The notes below the pieces were generated by a model. The model was not told the origin of the DNA. It made no database searches and was given only the letters and a program-made list of their open reading frames with translations. A program made the position numbers and the translations under genes. Shown piece after piece: positions 13,562-26,792 of a DNA stretch of 64,000 nucleotides. The DNA comes from Anoplopoma fimbria (taxonomy: Eukaryota; Chordata; Actinopteri; Perciformes; Anoplopomatidae). The stretch spans positions 28,888,947 through 28,952,946 of the forward strand of contig NC_072450.1 of the NCBI RefSeq assembly GCF_027596085.1, read 5' to 3'. Positions within the stretch are counted from its first letter, which is position 1. Each line of letters begins with the position of its first letter.

Positions 13562-14223
13562 CTTATATGTAGTCTATGTGCAAACATTATGTGAGGTTTA
13601 CGCATTCTTCCTGCTGATGCCTCAAGTCTAATTGACTGTATTGCTTTTTTTTTTTGGTTTGGCAGCCTGTAAAAACTTAGTTCTTGGTTCCTCGCCCTGT
13701 TGGTTGTGCTTCCCACCACACAACTGCTTTTGGGACTCAATCACACAATACAAAGTCAACAGAGAGTGGTCCATTGTTTTCCCTCCTGTGTGGGTGGGAT
13801 TTAAACAAGGAATTTGAAGGGAACGCATTGTACAGTGTTGCAACATACAAGACATCCTATATGTTGATGTTGATTGTATGTGGCTGTATTATATTTTCTT
13901 GTGCACAAGCACAGAGTCTGTGTTTCATAAATTTTCTACAATGGAAATGGTAAGTGTTATTACAAAAATAGTCTTAATGAACACAATAATGACAAAAGAC
14001 CCAAGTTGACAAATACTGCAATTTCCCTTTAAATTCTGGTGATGGGATAATGTCTGAACCCAGTTGGATTCCTCTTTCCCACTGTGTTTATTAAGCATCT
14101 TAGGCTTCACAGGGAAAGGCAAGATGCCATCACAAAATAAAAAAAACGCAAACATAAGCCCTCCTGCTGTGCAATTATCTCCTCATCACTGTATGTGTAA
14201 AATGGAGTAGATGCAATAGCTAC

Positions 14224-14468
14224 CTAGCAAGGCCATGAAGCAGATACAGATGGCAAAGAGGGAGCTGAAGCTCAGGCCCACTTCCTCCCGATAGATGGCC
14301 AGTGTTGTCTCGCAGTGGCGTCCTCTGTAACCCTCCGGGCAGTGGCAGGTGAACTTGGAGGGTGACTGAGCCACGCAGGTCCCCCGGTGACAGGGCCGCG
14401 TAGCACAGAGGGTATAGACACAGGACTTTCTCGTCCCGTTCACACGGATCATGTGGCCAGGAGGACAT
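14224..14468 (-). CDS. Exon: last EGF-like domain and start of the transmembrane helix
   Basis: The reverse strand reads CPPGHMIRVNGTRKSC, then an EGF unit CATRPCHRGTCVAQSPSKF followed by CHCPEGYRGRHC. It ends with TLAIYREEVGLSFSSLFAIC and ICFMALL, the start of a hydrophobic membrane-spanning segment. The TLAIYREE linker plus this helix is the juxtamembrane signature of CadN-type cadherins. The acceptor is tctatgcag and the donor follows CTAG with gtagct, phase 1, in the middle of the helix; the exon is 245 bp. If the donor were not used, the frame would run on only about 13 codons and stop at 14186-14188. The exon with the rest of the helix and the catenin-binding tail was not found. Confidence 0.9.
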
Positions 14469-15323
14469 CTGCATAGAAGAGAGAAAAAAATTGAGAATCA
14501 GAAATAACGTTAAGTCCAGTTATTTTGTAGTAAATTATATATGTTAGGTTTCAAAAGCATTAAAATATATATCTTGGCATATGATACCTATTTATTTTGC
14601 TGTGATACTATTTTTGATCCAGTGAAAAAAGGAAATTAAATCTCTGAAAAGTTGGTTTGGTTTTAAAAAGTTTTTAGGAAATACGGCAAGAAATACACAC
14701 AATACAACTCATAATTCATTACATTGAATTAGGAAGAATGTCCGATATTTTTATGAAAGATGAATTGTGCTCAAAGTCAATATGAACATCTAAGTCAGCT
14801 GCAATATTGTATTCAGATTTTCTAGTTCAAGCTACATTATATGATAATAACTTAGTGTGTAAGATGTGTTGGGGGATGGCATATAAAGAAATATATTTTT
14901 TATACTTCAAAAGAGAGCCATACACAATTTAAACAACACAACCACAAACACACTCTTTGTCAAAATAAACACTTTAAAATTGAGAGATTTGGTTAACCTT
15001 AAACACCATGTATAAAAATCAATAATTCCCTGAAAGTATCCAAAGGTTGAAATAAGAGAAAGTCTATATGATTTGAGAGGAATTTGCATGTTTAAAAAAC
15101 AAATCGTACTACTGACATATAATCGTAGATACTTTTCAATTACAATTACAACATGTAGATTAAGATTGCTTAGATGTGCATGACACCAGATTTGATTAGG
15201 TGAGCGTGTAATAATCCCTCAGTAGTTCGATGCATCAAAGAAAAAACGCATGCAAATAAAAATAGAGGAAAAAGGGAAATACAAAAAATCATATTAAACA
15301 GATAAAGCTTCAGAAGATAACAT

Positions 15324-15554
15324 TCATTCATTTTCCGTAACACATCCACACCTACGGGCAATTTAGAGTATTCAATGAATCTCAGCTGCATGTCTTTGGA
15401 CTGTGGGAGGAAGCCGGAGGAACCAGAGAGAACCCACGCTGACACGGGGAGAACATGCAAACTCCACACAGAAGGCCGTCTAGCCCGGGAATTGAACCCG
15501 GGCCCCTCTAGCTGTGAGGCAACAGTGCTAACCACTACACCAACTTGCAGCCTT
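15324..15554 (-). mobile_element. tRNA-derived SINE with 12-bp target-site duplications
   Basis: Read on the minus strand, the element starts with a tRNA-like head with an A-box-like TGGTTAGCACTG and a B-box-like GGGTTCAATTCC. It continues through the common fish body (GTGTGGAGTTTGCATGTTCT) and ends in AATGAATGAATG. The 12-base flank agaagataacat occurs at 15312-15323 and again at 15555-15566, a target-site duplication that fixes both ends. A relative without a clear head lies at 54207-54420. Confidence 0.8.
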
Positions 15555-16446
15555 AGAAGATAACATGAATGTCTTAAATTTGATTTTTTTCACTATTTAC
15601 CACACTGAAAAAGGGAAATACTCTCTTTGAGTCAATGACCGTCCACCGATGTACACCTCAGTAGAGAAGGAACTGGAGGGGAGGAAAATGCTGACTGCGA
15701 CACTGGCGGTAACAAGGGTGATTTTATGCAGACAGGGGCACATTTTCTGCCTCACTTCAGAAAGCACCACTATAATTAAAAGCTCATTTGGGTGTAACAG
15801 CTCAAACAAACATTTTATGAGCCCATTAATTTAGTATCTCTTTCAATGTCTTTGGAGCAGCTCCAGGCTCGACATTTGGATGACATCAGAGATGAGTCTT
15901 CCCTCTGGTCTATGGTGATTTGCTCGTGCTCATAAATATTGACTCAAATTTGTTATGAAACAGAAATTACAGTCAAACTAGTACAGCAATTTATCTCATG
16001 TAAGTTTGTCTTAAAACTAAACCAGATGAGAAACTAAACGTTAAATCACTGCATCATGTGCTTAACTCTGTCTATAATAAATTATGTTTATATGCAACTA
16101 AACTCATTAACATTTTGGTGGATTGGGATGTTGGATGGGGGTGTATATGTCTAGCTTTGACGTCCTGCCACCATGCCTTGTCTCCTTTGGCCAATTTTTT
16201 ATTCTTGATTGACGCGTTTAACAGAAGGTCTGCTGTGTAGCACGGCTTTGCTAGATGTGTCTTACTGAAAAGGAGAAGGCAACGTGCCTTTTTGTCTACT
16301 GCTCAAGAAGCAAATACAGGTTAGGATCATTTAACCAGTGTCAAAAAGGTTACCTTGCCAGGTCGCTGGATTCTAGTTAGAATCCATCATGTGACCGCTC
16401 GGCATCACATGTCACACGATAATTCCATCTTGCACTGTTTTTAGTT

Positions 16447-16943
16447 ATGTATTTGTGTGTTGGGCACGGCGACAAGCTCCAGTTTTGCCAAGTGAAGCCA
16501 TTGCATAAGGGTCTTAAAACTCGCATTCCCTCTACTGACCAGGAGGGGGCGACTCCTCTGGTTGCAAAAAGAAGTCAGATTGTAAAGAAGTCTATGAGAA
16601 AAGGACCCTACTTCTCATTTGATTTATACCCTCAGTTAACATTGTAAACATTCGTTTATGGTCTCACTCTCTAGTTTCAAGTCTTTTTCGTCCTTTTGAG
16701 AGTTAAATAGACCATAAAGCAGAGTGTACTTTAGGGGCTTACTGTGATTGACAGGTCACTGAAACTACCAGAGCTATACATAGCGTCTCTGCATCACTCC
16801 TCAACATTTCAAATATGGTAAATTCCGTTCATAGTTTGCAAATAAAACAACATGGTGCAGCCGTAATCCAAGATGGTGACGGTGAAATTGTTGAGTCGAG
16901 GCTTCAAAACTGCGGTCTAGACACATAGAGCATAAACAGTCAA
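16447..16943. repeat. Dispersed fish repeat, longer copy
   Basis: It includes GACCAGGAGGGGGCGACTCC and, further on, AAATAGACCATAAAGCAGAG and CATGGTGCAGCCG. The 3' two thirds match 24690-25016 with scattered substitutions. There is no coding capacity. It is probably a non-autonomous DNA element, but no clean terminal repeats were found. Confidence 0.6.
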
Positions 16944-19900
16944 TGTGTCTGGCAAGCAAATGTAGGGACCAATCATTATCCTGTGAGGAGCTACTGACAG
17001 CCACGGGCGGTGGCTTATGTGTGTTGGAGGAAAGGCGACTATTTGTCTAAAAATGAATGTTGGCTGGCAAAGATGTTTGAGTGGATGCTGCAATAGCTTC
17101 CGTTCTATCAGACTTGGAGAGCACTTCTTCATTGAAAGAAGAGAAAATAACGACAACAAAGGCTTTCTTCAAAGAAAAATATGTTTTTGCTCTTTTCCCG
17201 ACTGGCTTCGGTAAGAGTTTTATTGTCAGATGGTTCAACCAATCACCTGACAAGTATTTTTTGAAAATGCCTGCTCCAATGATGCCTTCTCAGATGGTTC
17301 TGTGTAACAAACCATTTGGTCGGTCAGCTTAAAAAGAAAGAACTTTGAACTTTTTTAAGGGCGTTGCTGATGACTCTGGCCTGATTTATTTTTGCCATAA
17401 GGGCAAATACAAAGTGAAAAGTCCAAGACTCCCAAAGTCAGCATCATATTCCTCTCAAAATCAATTTTCAGAATTACAAATTATTATTACTGCAGTTTCA
17501 AATGCCAGCTACTTTTATAGCATGGAGAAAAAAACAACTGACCCAGCTCTTTGAAACACAACATTTTAAAAGGTAATTTACTGTGGGTGGGAGTATTAAG
17601 CTAGGACAAATGCTCAGCGTTCAGTATGCATTATACTCAGTGGGAGTGTGTGGGTGTTAAAAACAGGACAGCCTGTCAGTCAACTCGACAACACTGCTTC
17701 TCTTTTCTCTGCTCTCTCTTATCATTTCCTGTCTATAGCCATGACTGGAATAGGTGCCTATTATAACCTAGATGAGCATGCATGCTCACTCACAATAATT
17801 ACCCACACATCCTCATTCCTGAACGACAGAATAGGTCATATACACATGGTTAAGGTTGTGAAATGGAACTACTTAGTTGGTTTTAGAAAAAGCTCTTGGT
17901 TTGTTACGTACGTAAAGTACATGACCATTTAGTTTCCAAGTTCCTAAGTTAGTAATACAATTACATAAGAGACCTAAAATAACTCGATGTGTTGAGTTTG
18001 GAATTCACCCCAACCTCCGCCCCACAAGGGACTTTTAATCACCACATTCCTGCTTTGCTCTCATCATCATTCACAGGCCAGAGGCGGCCAGAGGTGGCGT
18101 CTTGGGAGTTTCTGAAGGCTGATGACTTTTTCTAAACTTCAGGACAGCTCTTTTGCTGTCACACAACTTATGTTTTCAGTTGCACCTGGAAACATGCTGT
18201 TGCTAAATATGCTGCAGATCTGCTAGGCTCCCTCCAATTAACAGTAATAATAATGTTTTGCACTGAAATGGTGCTTTTTTTAAAGTAATATTCAGCGCTA
18301 AGCCGTGCCCCCTCTTGCCAAGATTTGTAATTTGGAAAACAGTGTGTCTTCATTATTACACAGAACTTAACACAGGCCTCTCACTCCAAGGCAGGGATTT
18401 TGTCAGTGGAAAAGACAACTGTCACTAGCAGATTGCACAAGCTATATAGTTAAAGCTACCAGAGGCAGAGGAACTTCTAACTGGTTATAAAACAGTCTCC
18501 ATTTAATATTTATGCCTCTATATGACCTACATAAGTAAACAAGACTGAAACAAGCGAAAAGATTGTCTATTTCTATTTAGTTATTCTTAAAACTTGTCAT
18601 CTATGCCACTGTGTTAGATACCAATTAACCAGACCCAACTTTAAACTTTTACTTTTGACCCCAACATCCAAACTCTATATGAAAGTAATGTTTTGGCTGC
18701 TAAACTATGACTGGACAATTGCAGTCAACGGGAGGGATTTAGCAAACACTCAATTAAACACTGAAATTTTTTTTTTTATAAATTAAAATCAAAAGCAGCA
18801 GTGTTGGAATTGCTGGATGCCCCACAGTTAGGAGACGTCATGCTTCATATTGCATATCATTACCATTGGGACACAACACATGTGAAGTACGATCTGGTGT
18901 TCACTTCCTGAAAGGCTCCCTAGCTGGTGCACGATGAAAGAACATGTGGACGATTGCTTCGTTTGAGACGTCTGCAGGGGCGGTGTTGTAGTTGCCTACT
19001 TCATGAGTGAGAATAAAAAATAAAAATAAAAGATTATACACAAAGACTTTCAACTTGAAAACTTCATCTTGAGCGGACACCATCCTTTTATTTCTAGCGC
19101 TGTCTGCTGTAACCCTCCAACATAGCAGCTCCTGTTATACTGAGCATGTGTCACACCCCACAGCTAAACACGGCCCCAGCCTTCATTCAATAGCTTTGAT
19201 ACAGACTCAATATGCAACAAGATTTTATGGATGCAAGCCAAGACAATCAACTAGGCTATACAAGCTTTACACACACATCACCAAGGCTTATATCTTCAAC
19301 AATAAGGCCACTCACATAACTACACAACCAGCTACAACTATGCCCTGCAACAGAATCCGCACAGCACACTCACTCCCTGTACATGTTTCACTGTATGCAC
19401 AGTAGTCTGTCACAGTTCAGACACGGCAAACAGGCTAGAGAATGAAAATAATTATATCAATGGTAAGCAAGTTATCATGGCAATGGAAAAGGAAACTGCA
19501 GAACAATGTTTTTCTGTTTCCATGTTTGTGAATAAATGGTTTGCCATTTGATAAATTAATACTTCTGGACTGCAAGTGACCAATACTTTTTTCCAGAGAC
19601 ACCCCAACATTTTGCTGTTGATGCTTTCAGGGGGTCTCAAGTGTTAATCAAGGGGTCTGGGGGTATTTTGCACAGTAATTAAAAGTATCAAATGAAAAAT
19701 CTGTGTTCATGTGCTTATTTGAGCCCTGGGGAGAAGAATTATCCACACTATTGTGTGTTATTAATCGGCCGTGGCCCCCATGAGTAATCAGGTATCAAAC
19801 ACTTGGGCTTGGAGGACTTGCTGCCAACACCAGTCTCTAATCATTTTCCAAGGTTCAGGTCAAGTGGTGAAAAGAGAACAAGGCAAACTAACAAGCAAGC

Positions 19901-22275
19901 AGGGTGGAGGATGGGGGGGACTGTGAGTGTGTATGTGTGTGGCAACGGTACATGGCTTAAAAACTGAGTGGGAGTGAGCAAGATGAGAGCCATACAAACC
20001 AAGAAATGGAGGGGCAGAGTGCGAGAATGAGAGCCATTCAAAAAAAGGAAAAATTGGATGGTCGATGGTGGATGGATGATGCGGGTGAGTGGATCAGAGG
20101 AGTGTAGAAAAAAAAAAAAGGTAAAGGCAAGATTAAAAGCAAGGCTGCACAGACTGAATGGAGGCTGATGTTTCCTATGGCAGAGAGAAATTGCTGAGAT
20201 TAGTGCATGTGGCTAAGAGTGGCTTGATTCTGGTCTGAAGCCGCGGGTGAGGGTTGTTAGTCTGCCGCCGCATTTTCATCCAACGACATTTCCCATTTCC
20301 CGCTGACAAACAAATACCCCTCGCGCAGAAAGTCACACAGCAGTGTATGTGAAATGTTGATCAAGCAAAAAGTGTGAATCCCATTAGGGTGGGCTGGGAT
20401 AATAAATTTAATTTCATCTCCGCCATTTTTAGGCATTTAGCGACCTGGGAGATGGGTCTCATTCGTTGCCTTTTAAAAGCAGACGTGGATGTTGTCTAAC
20501 ATCCTGGCTCTTGTGGGGATTCGAGGTTTTGAAAGTCTCTCAGAGCCCATGTTTAGACTCTCAATACCCACCACAGCCATAGTGCAGAGGGGGCGTCAGG
20601 GCAGGAAGGAAAAACAAAAAAGATACTGGCTCAATTTTTGCCGCAGTGTAGTTTAATGTCAGCCAGCGAGCCGCCCTGTTGGCCAATCACGTTAACCTCG
20701 CAAATGCCAAGGCGGAGAGGAACGTTGTTGTTGTGAATTCATTCCAGAGCTGTACAATCCTCCCTCAAAGAGTATAAACTGCTCCCACTGTGTCATTATC
20801 TTTCATAAGCCCTCAGACTGGACTTCCTGGTTTGCATTTCATCTTCTCACCAAAAACCTTAAGCAACATGTAGCCGGTAACAACTACGCCCCCCTGGTCG
20901 ACACGCAATGATGTCAGTAAGTGATGCACACAAATGATTTGGTGCATTTGGCGTTTATCTGGACAATTCTCTTTGCCAAATTATAGCAGACTGTTTTATC
21001 CGCAGATATGTGCAGACTAGAGGTTGGTTTACAACGCATGTCTGGTGGCATATGAAGCACTGTGGGGCTGACTTTGAAGCTGCTCCACAGTATTTCTCCT
21101 CTGTCAGGCAGGCTGAGGGGGTAGCGGCACAGTGCTAATCTGATTGCACAAGACACCCTGCACACGACCAAAAGGCTAAGTGAGTGAACTTGCTCATTTG
21201 TTTTTCAAAGAGAAAATATCCACTTCAAAAGGAAAACAAAATCTAACGTGTAATGCGTGATGACCTTCGACCAGTTTGGCACTTGGAGACTGTCTGGCAG
21301 TCACTTCCTATTTTTGTCACTTCAGCTTGTGGTTTTTGATCAAGTAACGACGTAAAGACAAGTCAAGGCAGGCTACGTACGTACATTAACATCCACAGCC
21401 CTGACACGAAAGTAAACAGGGCGATCAGGCCTGGGGAAAAAGGTAGACTGAGGTCAGACAGAATGCTGCTGAAGAGTCAGTCAGGGCGGCGCTATCAGCG
21501 GTAAACGGCGTATGGTCGCAGTGCAGAGCAGCGGGCGCACACATGCCGAAACCAGGAATTTACTTTTTGTATGAAGTAGATGCAGGAAATGGAATGTGTG
21601 AGCTTGACAGTGACCTCTATGATTTATAATCAATGTGTCTGTAAAACAAGGCAGCAGCCATCAGTTTGAGGTTTTGCAGGGAGTATTGTGTCAAGAAGGC
21701 GCATCCACAGTGAGCTGTTGGATGAAGAGCAACTTCTTAACAAAGAAATCCACAACTTTCACTTTCGCTGTTTGCAGACTCAAGCAGACTTATGTACATC
21801 ATTACATTATATCACGGTTGCTCAAACTATGATGGAAAAAGGCCAATTATTGCTCGACTTCTTTATTAAATGTCTATTTGGTTTCACTAACCCCAGTATT
21901 CTGGGACCTGTAGTGTTAAATCAGTAAATAGGGTCAACTAGGACTGAAATCTTAAAGATTGATGCTTCAGCATCACGAGAGTGGATTCTCCAGCCTGTTC
22001 TATGATATCTGATATCTGATGCAACAAGTGCAAACAGTCAATGACTGAACCTTACGTTGGGGCTCTGTTTAATTCCTGTGTGTTAACATGCTGCATGTAA
22101 AGAGTTTTGCTGTAAATGTATTGCAATGACACTATCCAGTTGTTGCTTGGTGATGCTTTTTGGTCAGCCTGGACTTTTGTTCTGGCAATTCATTATGAGA
22201 ATGGATAATGATAATTGGCTGCAATGAGTTCCTGCTGACAGCCCAGCTTCCTCAGGGTTCCTTTGTCTTCTACAT

Positions 22276-22292
22276 CCCCCCCCCCCCCCCCC
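22276..22292. repeat. C17 homopolymer
   Basis: Seventeen consecutive C. Its length is likely to be unreliable in any assembly. Confidence 0.9.
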
Positions 22293-22520
22293 AACACTCT
22301 CAGATAGGTCAGGGCAGGTTGTTTCAAAGCACATTTATGTGGCTGTGAACAAATATAATTCCAAGGTCAAAAGCAGAACAATGGCTTCAGAGGAAGAGTG
22401 AGTTGGTTTAAATGCATGTGTCTTCATGCCTCTGTGTCAAAAAGTGGGAGTGTGTATGCGGAGCATCCGAGTGTGCAGTGCAGCCAGGAGCGCTGCCGTC
22501 AGGGTAGTGTGTGTGTGTAC

Positions 22521-22701
22521 CTGCATTCGTGCACTCTCCACAAGTCAACACAGGTGAAGGGGGCGCTGCACTGGTTCCTTTTGCAGGAGTCAGACGAGCA
22601 CCCGGGGGAGAGGCCTTGTATGCTGACCTGGGAAACCCCATCTCGCGGCTGGCTGTCCAGGGGCATGTAGCGACCGTTGAGGCGCACGTCCCTCATGCAG
22701 C
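22521..22701 (-). CDS. Exon: end of the second laminin G domain and cysteine-rich linker
   Basis: The reverse strand reads GCMRDVRLNGRYMPLD, then SQPRDGVSQVSIQGLSPGC and SSDSCKRNQCSAPFTC, ending VDLWRVHEC plus two bases of Arg. G-C-M-R-D-V-R-L-N-x-R-x-M-P-L-D is the standard laminin G ending, and the cysteines that follow begin the next EGF-like unit. The acceptor is ctccctccag, and the exon's first bases complete the phase-1 Gly codon. The donor is TGCAG followed by gtacac, which runs into a short CA stretch on the gene strand. At 181 bp it leaves phase 2. The next exon begins with the matching base and CPPGHMIR. Confidence 0.9.
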
Positions 22702-24689
22702 CTGGAGGGAGAAAAATGGAAAAGAGTTCAGTGGAACACAAACAAATTTGCAGACACAAAATCAACCACATGTTCTTCATAGATTATTGGCTCCTGTTCT
22801 AATACTCAAGGCATAAAACCACTCTGGGTTCTTAGTGAACTATGCGCCTCATTCACTTACTTCCTGAGATTGTTTCTCAATTTGTTCTAGAGAAAGGTCC
22901 CAAGAAAAATCCTACCTGTGTTCCTATTTTGACGGATCCCATTGTTCTTATAAACTGAAGGTGTGTGCCAGGTGATCCTTATGAGAATAGGTAAAGGCCC
23001 CGCCCATCCCTATAAAAGGGCATGAGACTGCAGGGCCGTGCCATGCTTATAAATATTGTAATCTAGTTGATTTTAAAACTGCACAACCAATGCACAGACT
23101 ACTCACTAACTTGCTTCCTAATTGTATTCAGAAGTAGTTTTAAATGAGAGAGAGAGCCAGTATGAACTAAGGGGAATAGTATGTTTAAAAAAAACCGGTG
23201 GTAAACACACATACAAATGAGGTATGATTATTATTTTGATTAAAACATTTGGCAATTTGTTTCTGTTTTGTTTTTGTAAACTTTTGTAAACTAAAAAATT
23301 GGGTGGGAGCAACAAACTTAAACTTCGGCCTGAATATTTTTGGTCAGGTTATATTTGTTTTCCCTTTAATTTAATAAACAGTAATGTTATTAATGTATTT
23401 TTATGTGCATTTTTGGGGTTAAATTGTTAATAAGGACCCAATTGAATTAATTACTACTACTAATCAACTTAAAAAAAAATCTTCAGTAGTTCTGAAATGG
23501 AGGTACTTCTGCAGGAAGTGAACTTTAAACGAGCAGTGATATTTAGTAGTCAGTGGTGGTCAAAATGAACACAAATAAAACTGCACTGCATTATATTACT
23601 CGTTAAGTGCTGAAGTTAGTGTAGTGCTTTCTTTTTTTAAAGACAATGATGCTTTGTAAAATAATGAATATATGAGTTAAAAAAAAGATTATAGTAATTT
23701 AATTCCAATATTGCAATATATGCAACTGTATAATTGAAGAAAATGGAATGGCAATTTATTTTGCAAAAACATATCAGCACTCAAATGTGTGTAAGTGTGC
23801 TCTTGAGTGTGCTTGGATTATGTTCTTACCCAAGAACAAATCCCAAATTGTTTTCCCCAAGAAAACATTTGTGAATACTGGGCATGTAGGTAATACGAAG
23901 AAATAATGACGAGATCTTACATTGTTTCTCATTGTAGGGTGTTTATTGCAGCCTCTTAAAGTGCTGTTTATACTGTTCAGGAGAATCTCTGAGGTCAAAG
24001 ATTTGCATACATGTTGGGTTTTGTAGAATGTGCTCCATGGTGAACTGATGGATGTGTTGTTTACACGTGTCACTTCGCTGTTACACGCCTGAGACACTTA
24101 CCAAAGGGGAGAAAACATATTTGAAGGGCTGTTTGCAAAAGGCTGCAAGTTAATAGAAAATGTTGCAAATAGGGGCAAAATGCTTCTGCTTGGAACAAAC
24201 CCTGATGGGTTTGGATCCTATTTGTAGTTACAAGATACTTTTGATTTATCACAATTTGGATCTTGTTATCATAGGTTTGGTTTATCAAGACTTACTACTA
24301 GTGTAGGGCGGTATAACGTGTCATACTCTTCGACAGGGAAAATCTGAGTGCATTGAGAGGGGACCGTTTTTACTGCGTTCAATTCTCACTCATGGTTAGA
24401 ACTTTGTAAAACCAATGACAGATAAACAATTTGTTGAACTAATAAGTGTACGTTAACAAATTTACTTTGCCGAACGGCATGCCGGGTTATAGCTAACAAT
24501 ATTGCTGCTAGCAAGAAGCATGACAGTCTTGGAGATGCTCCATCATTACTGCACATTCAAGAACAGAAAAGAGAGATGGAGGATAAATTAAGATAAACCG
24601 GAGATGCACTAGAGGAACTTGTGTAAAAGAAAAGAGCTGGGTCTGGATGTTTTTTAGTTAAAAAAATTAAATAATTAAAAAACAGTATT

Positions 24690-25016
24690 CTTCAGTACAG
24701 CATGAAGTCCATTGAGAAAATAATGGTCCATTTAGAGTCAAATAGACCATAAGCAGAGTATGCTTTTGGGCGGGGCTACTGTGATTGACACGTCGCTGCT
24801 GCTAACAGAGACGTACACCTCATCGCTACGTCACTCCTCAGATATCCAAATATGTTAACTTCTGTTCATCGGTTGGGTAAGAAACAACAACATGGTGCAG
24901 CCGAATCCAAGATGGCGACCGCGAAATCGCCAAACTCGAGGCTTCCAAACGGCAGTCCATAAACCAATGGGTGACGTCACGATGACTACATCCTTTCTTA
25001 TATACAGTCTATTGGT
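24690..25016. repeat. Dispersed fish repeat, second copy
   Basis: It shares with 16640-16943 the order AATAGACCATAAGCAGAG, ACTGTGATTGACA, ACATGGTGCAGCCG, CAAGATGG and CGAGGCTTC. It ends with GGGTGACGTCACGATGACTA and TATATACAGTCTATTGG, an end lost or diverged in the other copy. Confidence 0.6.
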
Positions 25017-25020
25017 GTCA

Positions 25021-25680
25021 CCATTAGCAGCCCCCGTCCATCACCCTCCATAGAAGAACCTACACTGGAACCTACACATTCGCGACACCAAATTCCAGCT
25101 GAAGCTTGAGTGTGAGAAACATGAGAGGCTCTCTCTAGAGCCAGTGTTTGGTTTGTCCATTCTGGGCTACTGTAGAAACACGGAGGTGCAACATGGCGGA
25201 CTTCGTAGAGAGGACCTGCCCTCTTTGTAGATGTGAAGGGCTCATTTTACGGTAACCAAAATACAACAGTTCTTAGGGCGGCTGTGGCTCAGTGGAGAGC
25301 AGGGTCGTCCTCCAATCAGAGGATCGGCGGTTTCGATCCCTGGCTCCGGCAGTCCATGTCGATGTGTCCTTGGGCAAGACACTTAACCCCAAATCGCTCC
25401 CGCAGGCTGTTCCTGCGGTGTATGTATGTGTATGAATGTTAGTTAGGGTGCCTGATGGGCAGGTGGCACCTTGCATGGTAGCTCCTGTCATCAGTCATCA
25501 GTGTATGAATGGGTGTGAATGGGTGAATGATTAGTAATGTAAAAGCGCTTTGAGTGGTCGGAAGACTAGAAAAGCGCTATACAAGTACAGTCCATTTACC
25601 ATTTACCATTTAGATTCAGGAGATTATACACTAATGAAATAATGTGAATGGATCCATCTAAATCCTACACACCTGGACCT
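25021..25680. repeat. Dispersed repeat interrupted by a SINE
   Basis: The left part (25021-25275) ends GCTCATTTTACGGTAACCAA plus AATACAACAGTTCTTA. The right part (25613-25680) resumes TTCAGGAGATTATACACTAA and ends with CACCTGGACCTCTAA. The two halves resemble one fish repeat unit that I recall, and the SINE at 25276-25612 splits them. Family name not known. Confidence 0.5.
25276..25612 (+). mobile_element. tRNA-derived SINE
   Basis: It starts GGGCGGCTGTGGCTCAGTGG, which contains a pol III A-box-like motif (25285-25295), and has a B-box-like GGTTTCGATCCC at 25329-25340. The body includes CAAGACACTTAACCCCAAAT. The tail is AAAGCGCTATACAAGTACAG followed by CATTTAC repeats. It shares head and body with the copy at 39076-39376 but has a different 3' tail. 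It is nested in another repeat. Confidence 0.82.
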
Positions 25681-25760
25681 CTAACGTCTCAATAACCCTC
25701 TGTCAATATTTGAATAGATACATGAAGAGTTAATGCAATCTCACACAGACAAGGGTCACG

Positions 25761-25762
<2 letters not shown>

Positions 25763-25855
<93 letters not shown>
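25763..25855. repeat. (CA)n microsatellite, about 46 units
   Basis: An uninterrupted CA run of 93 bp. Apparent open frames across it are artefacts of the dinucleotide repeat. Confidence 0.97.
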
Positions 25856-25857
<2 letters not shown>

Positions 25858-26792
25858 ACAATTTCCCTGCCACCATATATCACGTCTGCTTCTTTTGAAG
25901 GGAAATGCTTTTAAAGTCCATTTAATGAACACATGCATTGTCTTTTACTGCCTGAGGCTCAGCTGTCTAACTCCAGAAAGCTCTCGATGTCTCTCTCTCG
26001 CTTTATGTCTGCTTCTTTCAATAGTTGTGACCTTTTTCTCTCTCAATTATCATACAGTGTCTTGCCTTGTTTTTAGTTTCTATGTATCCTATCCAAAAGT
26101 CTTTATTTTCTGTCTGAATCTTTTGACTGTATATGCCAACATTTGGGTTCATACTGTATGTGTATGCTCCTCTCTTGTTATTGTCTCTTATATGTGACAA
26201 TGCCAGTCCAAACCCTATAACAGAGACTGCCCTCCCAAGAACGACAGCATCAGGGACAAGGACTGGTCAACAACATATGGGACTTTGACACGGGTCTTTT
26301 CCTGTTTCAGACCTTTCATACATGTCTTGTTTCAGACTGAAGATCAACACTGTTTTTGTTTTAAGCATGGACACAACTGTGCTATTGTAACCACGATGAT
26401 GAAGGTCCAATGAACTAAATGAAGCATTTATTTTATTCAGACCACAATGATTTCTGAACCTTGACAAAGTACTTCTTTCAGTCCTGAACAAGTCCCTTTA
26501 ATGCTTAATCCTTACAAAACCTAAACTGTTTTGTTGTGGCATCAATTAACAGATCAATTTCTCAACAGTGAAAGGTTTTTGAAGGCACAGACAAATGATG
26601 TTATCCTGCTGGAAGGAGTATTGGAGAACACGCCTCTATGTGTAAATGTTGAGGACATGGACAAACTAATTATGTTATTGTTTCATATGGAAGACATAAA
26701 ACACAGTGGAGATGGTTAGCTATGCTCAAATATAGTTATAATATTACAAGTGTCACAAACAAGAGTCTATAGGACTCTTACCTATAATTCAC

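Larger units (their letters stand above)
1047..14223 (-). other. Downstream flank or intron after the transmembrane exon
   Basis: Apart from the elements listed separately, this 13 kb is AT-rich non-coding sequence. I looked on the minus strand for the acidic catenin-binding tail of a classical cadherin and did not recognise one. It is therefore most likely the continuing intron, although small unrecognised exons cannot be excluded. A poly-A run (10406-10423) and a TG-rich stretch (13192-13242) are present. A moderately GC-rich, repeat-free stretch at about 3060-3360 could be a conserved non-coding element, which only a comparison with other fish would show. Confidence 0.5.
14469..22520 (-). 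other. Intron (8.1 kb) between the laminin G 2 end exon and the transmembrane exon
   Basis: It starts with gtacac at the 22520 end and ends with tatgcag at the 14469 end on the gene strand. It contains the SINE at 15324-15554, the dispersed repeat at 16447-16943 and a C17 run at 22276-22292. The 20200-20800 stretch is non-repetitive and of even composition. No coding exon was recognised in it. Confidence 0.85.

Noticed and set aside
25276..25350. A functional tRNA gene
   Set aside because: A- and B-box-like motifs are present, but there is no cloverleaf and the sequence continues into a SINE body and tail.
26531..26719. Plus-strand open frame of 62 codons with ordinary-looking composition
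   Set aside because: It is short, resembles no known family, has no splice context that could be supported and lies in an intron.
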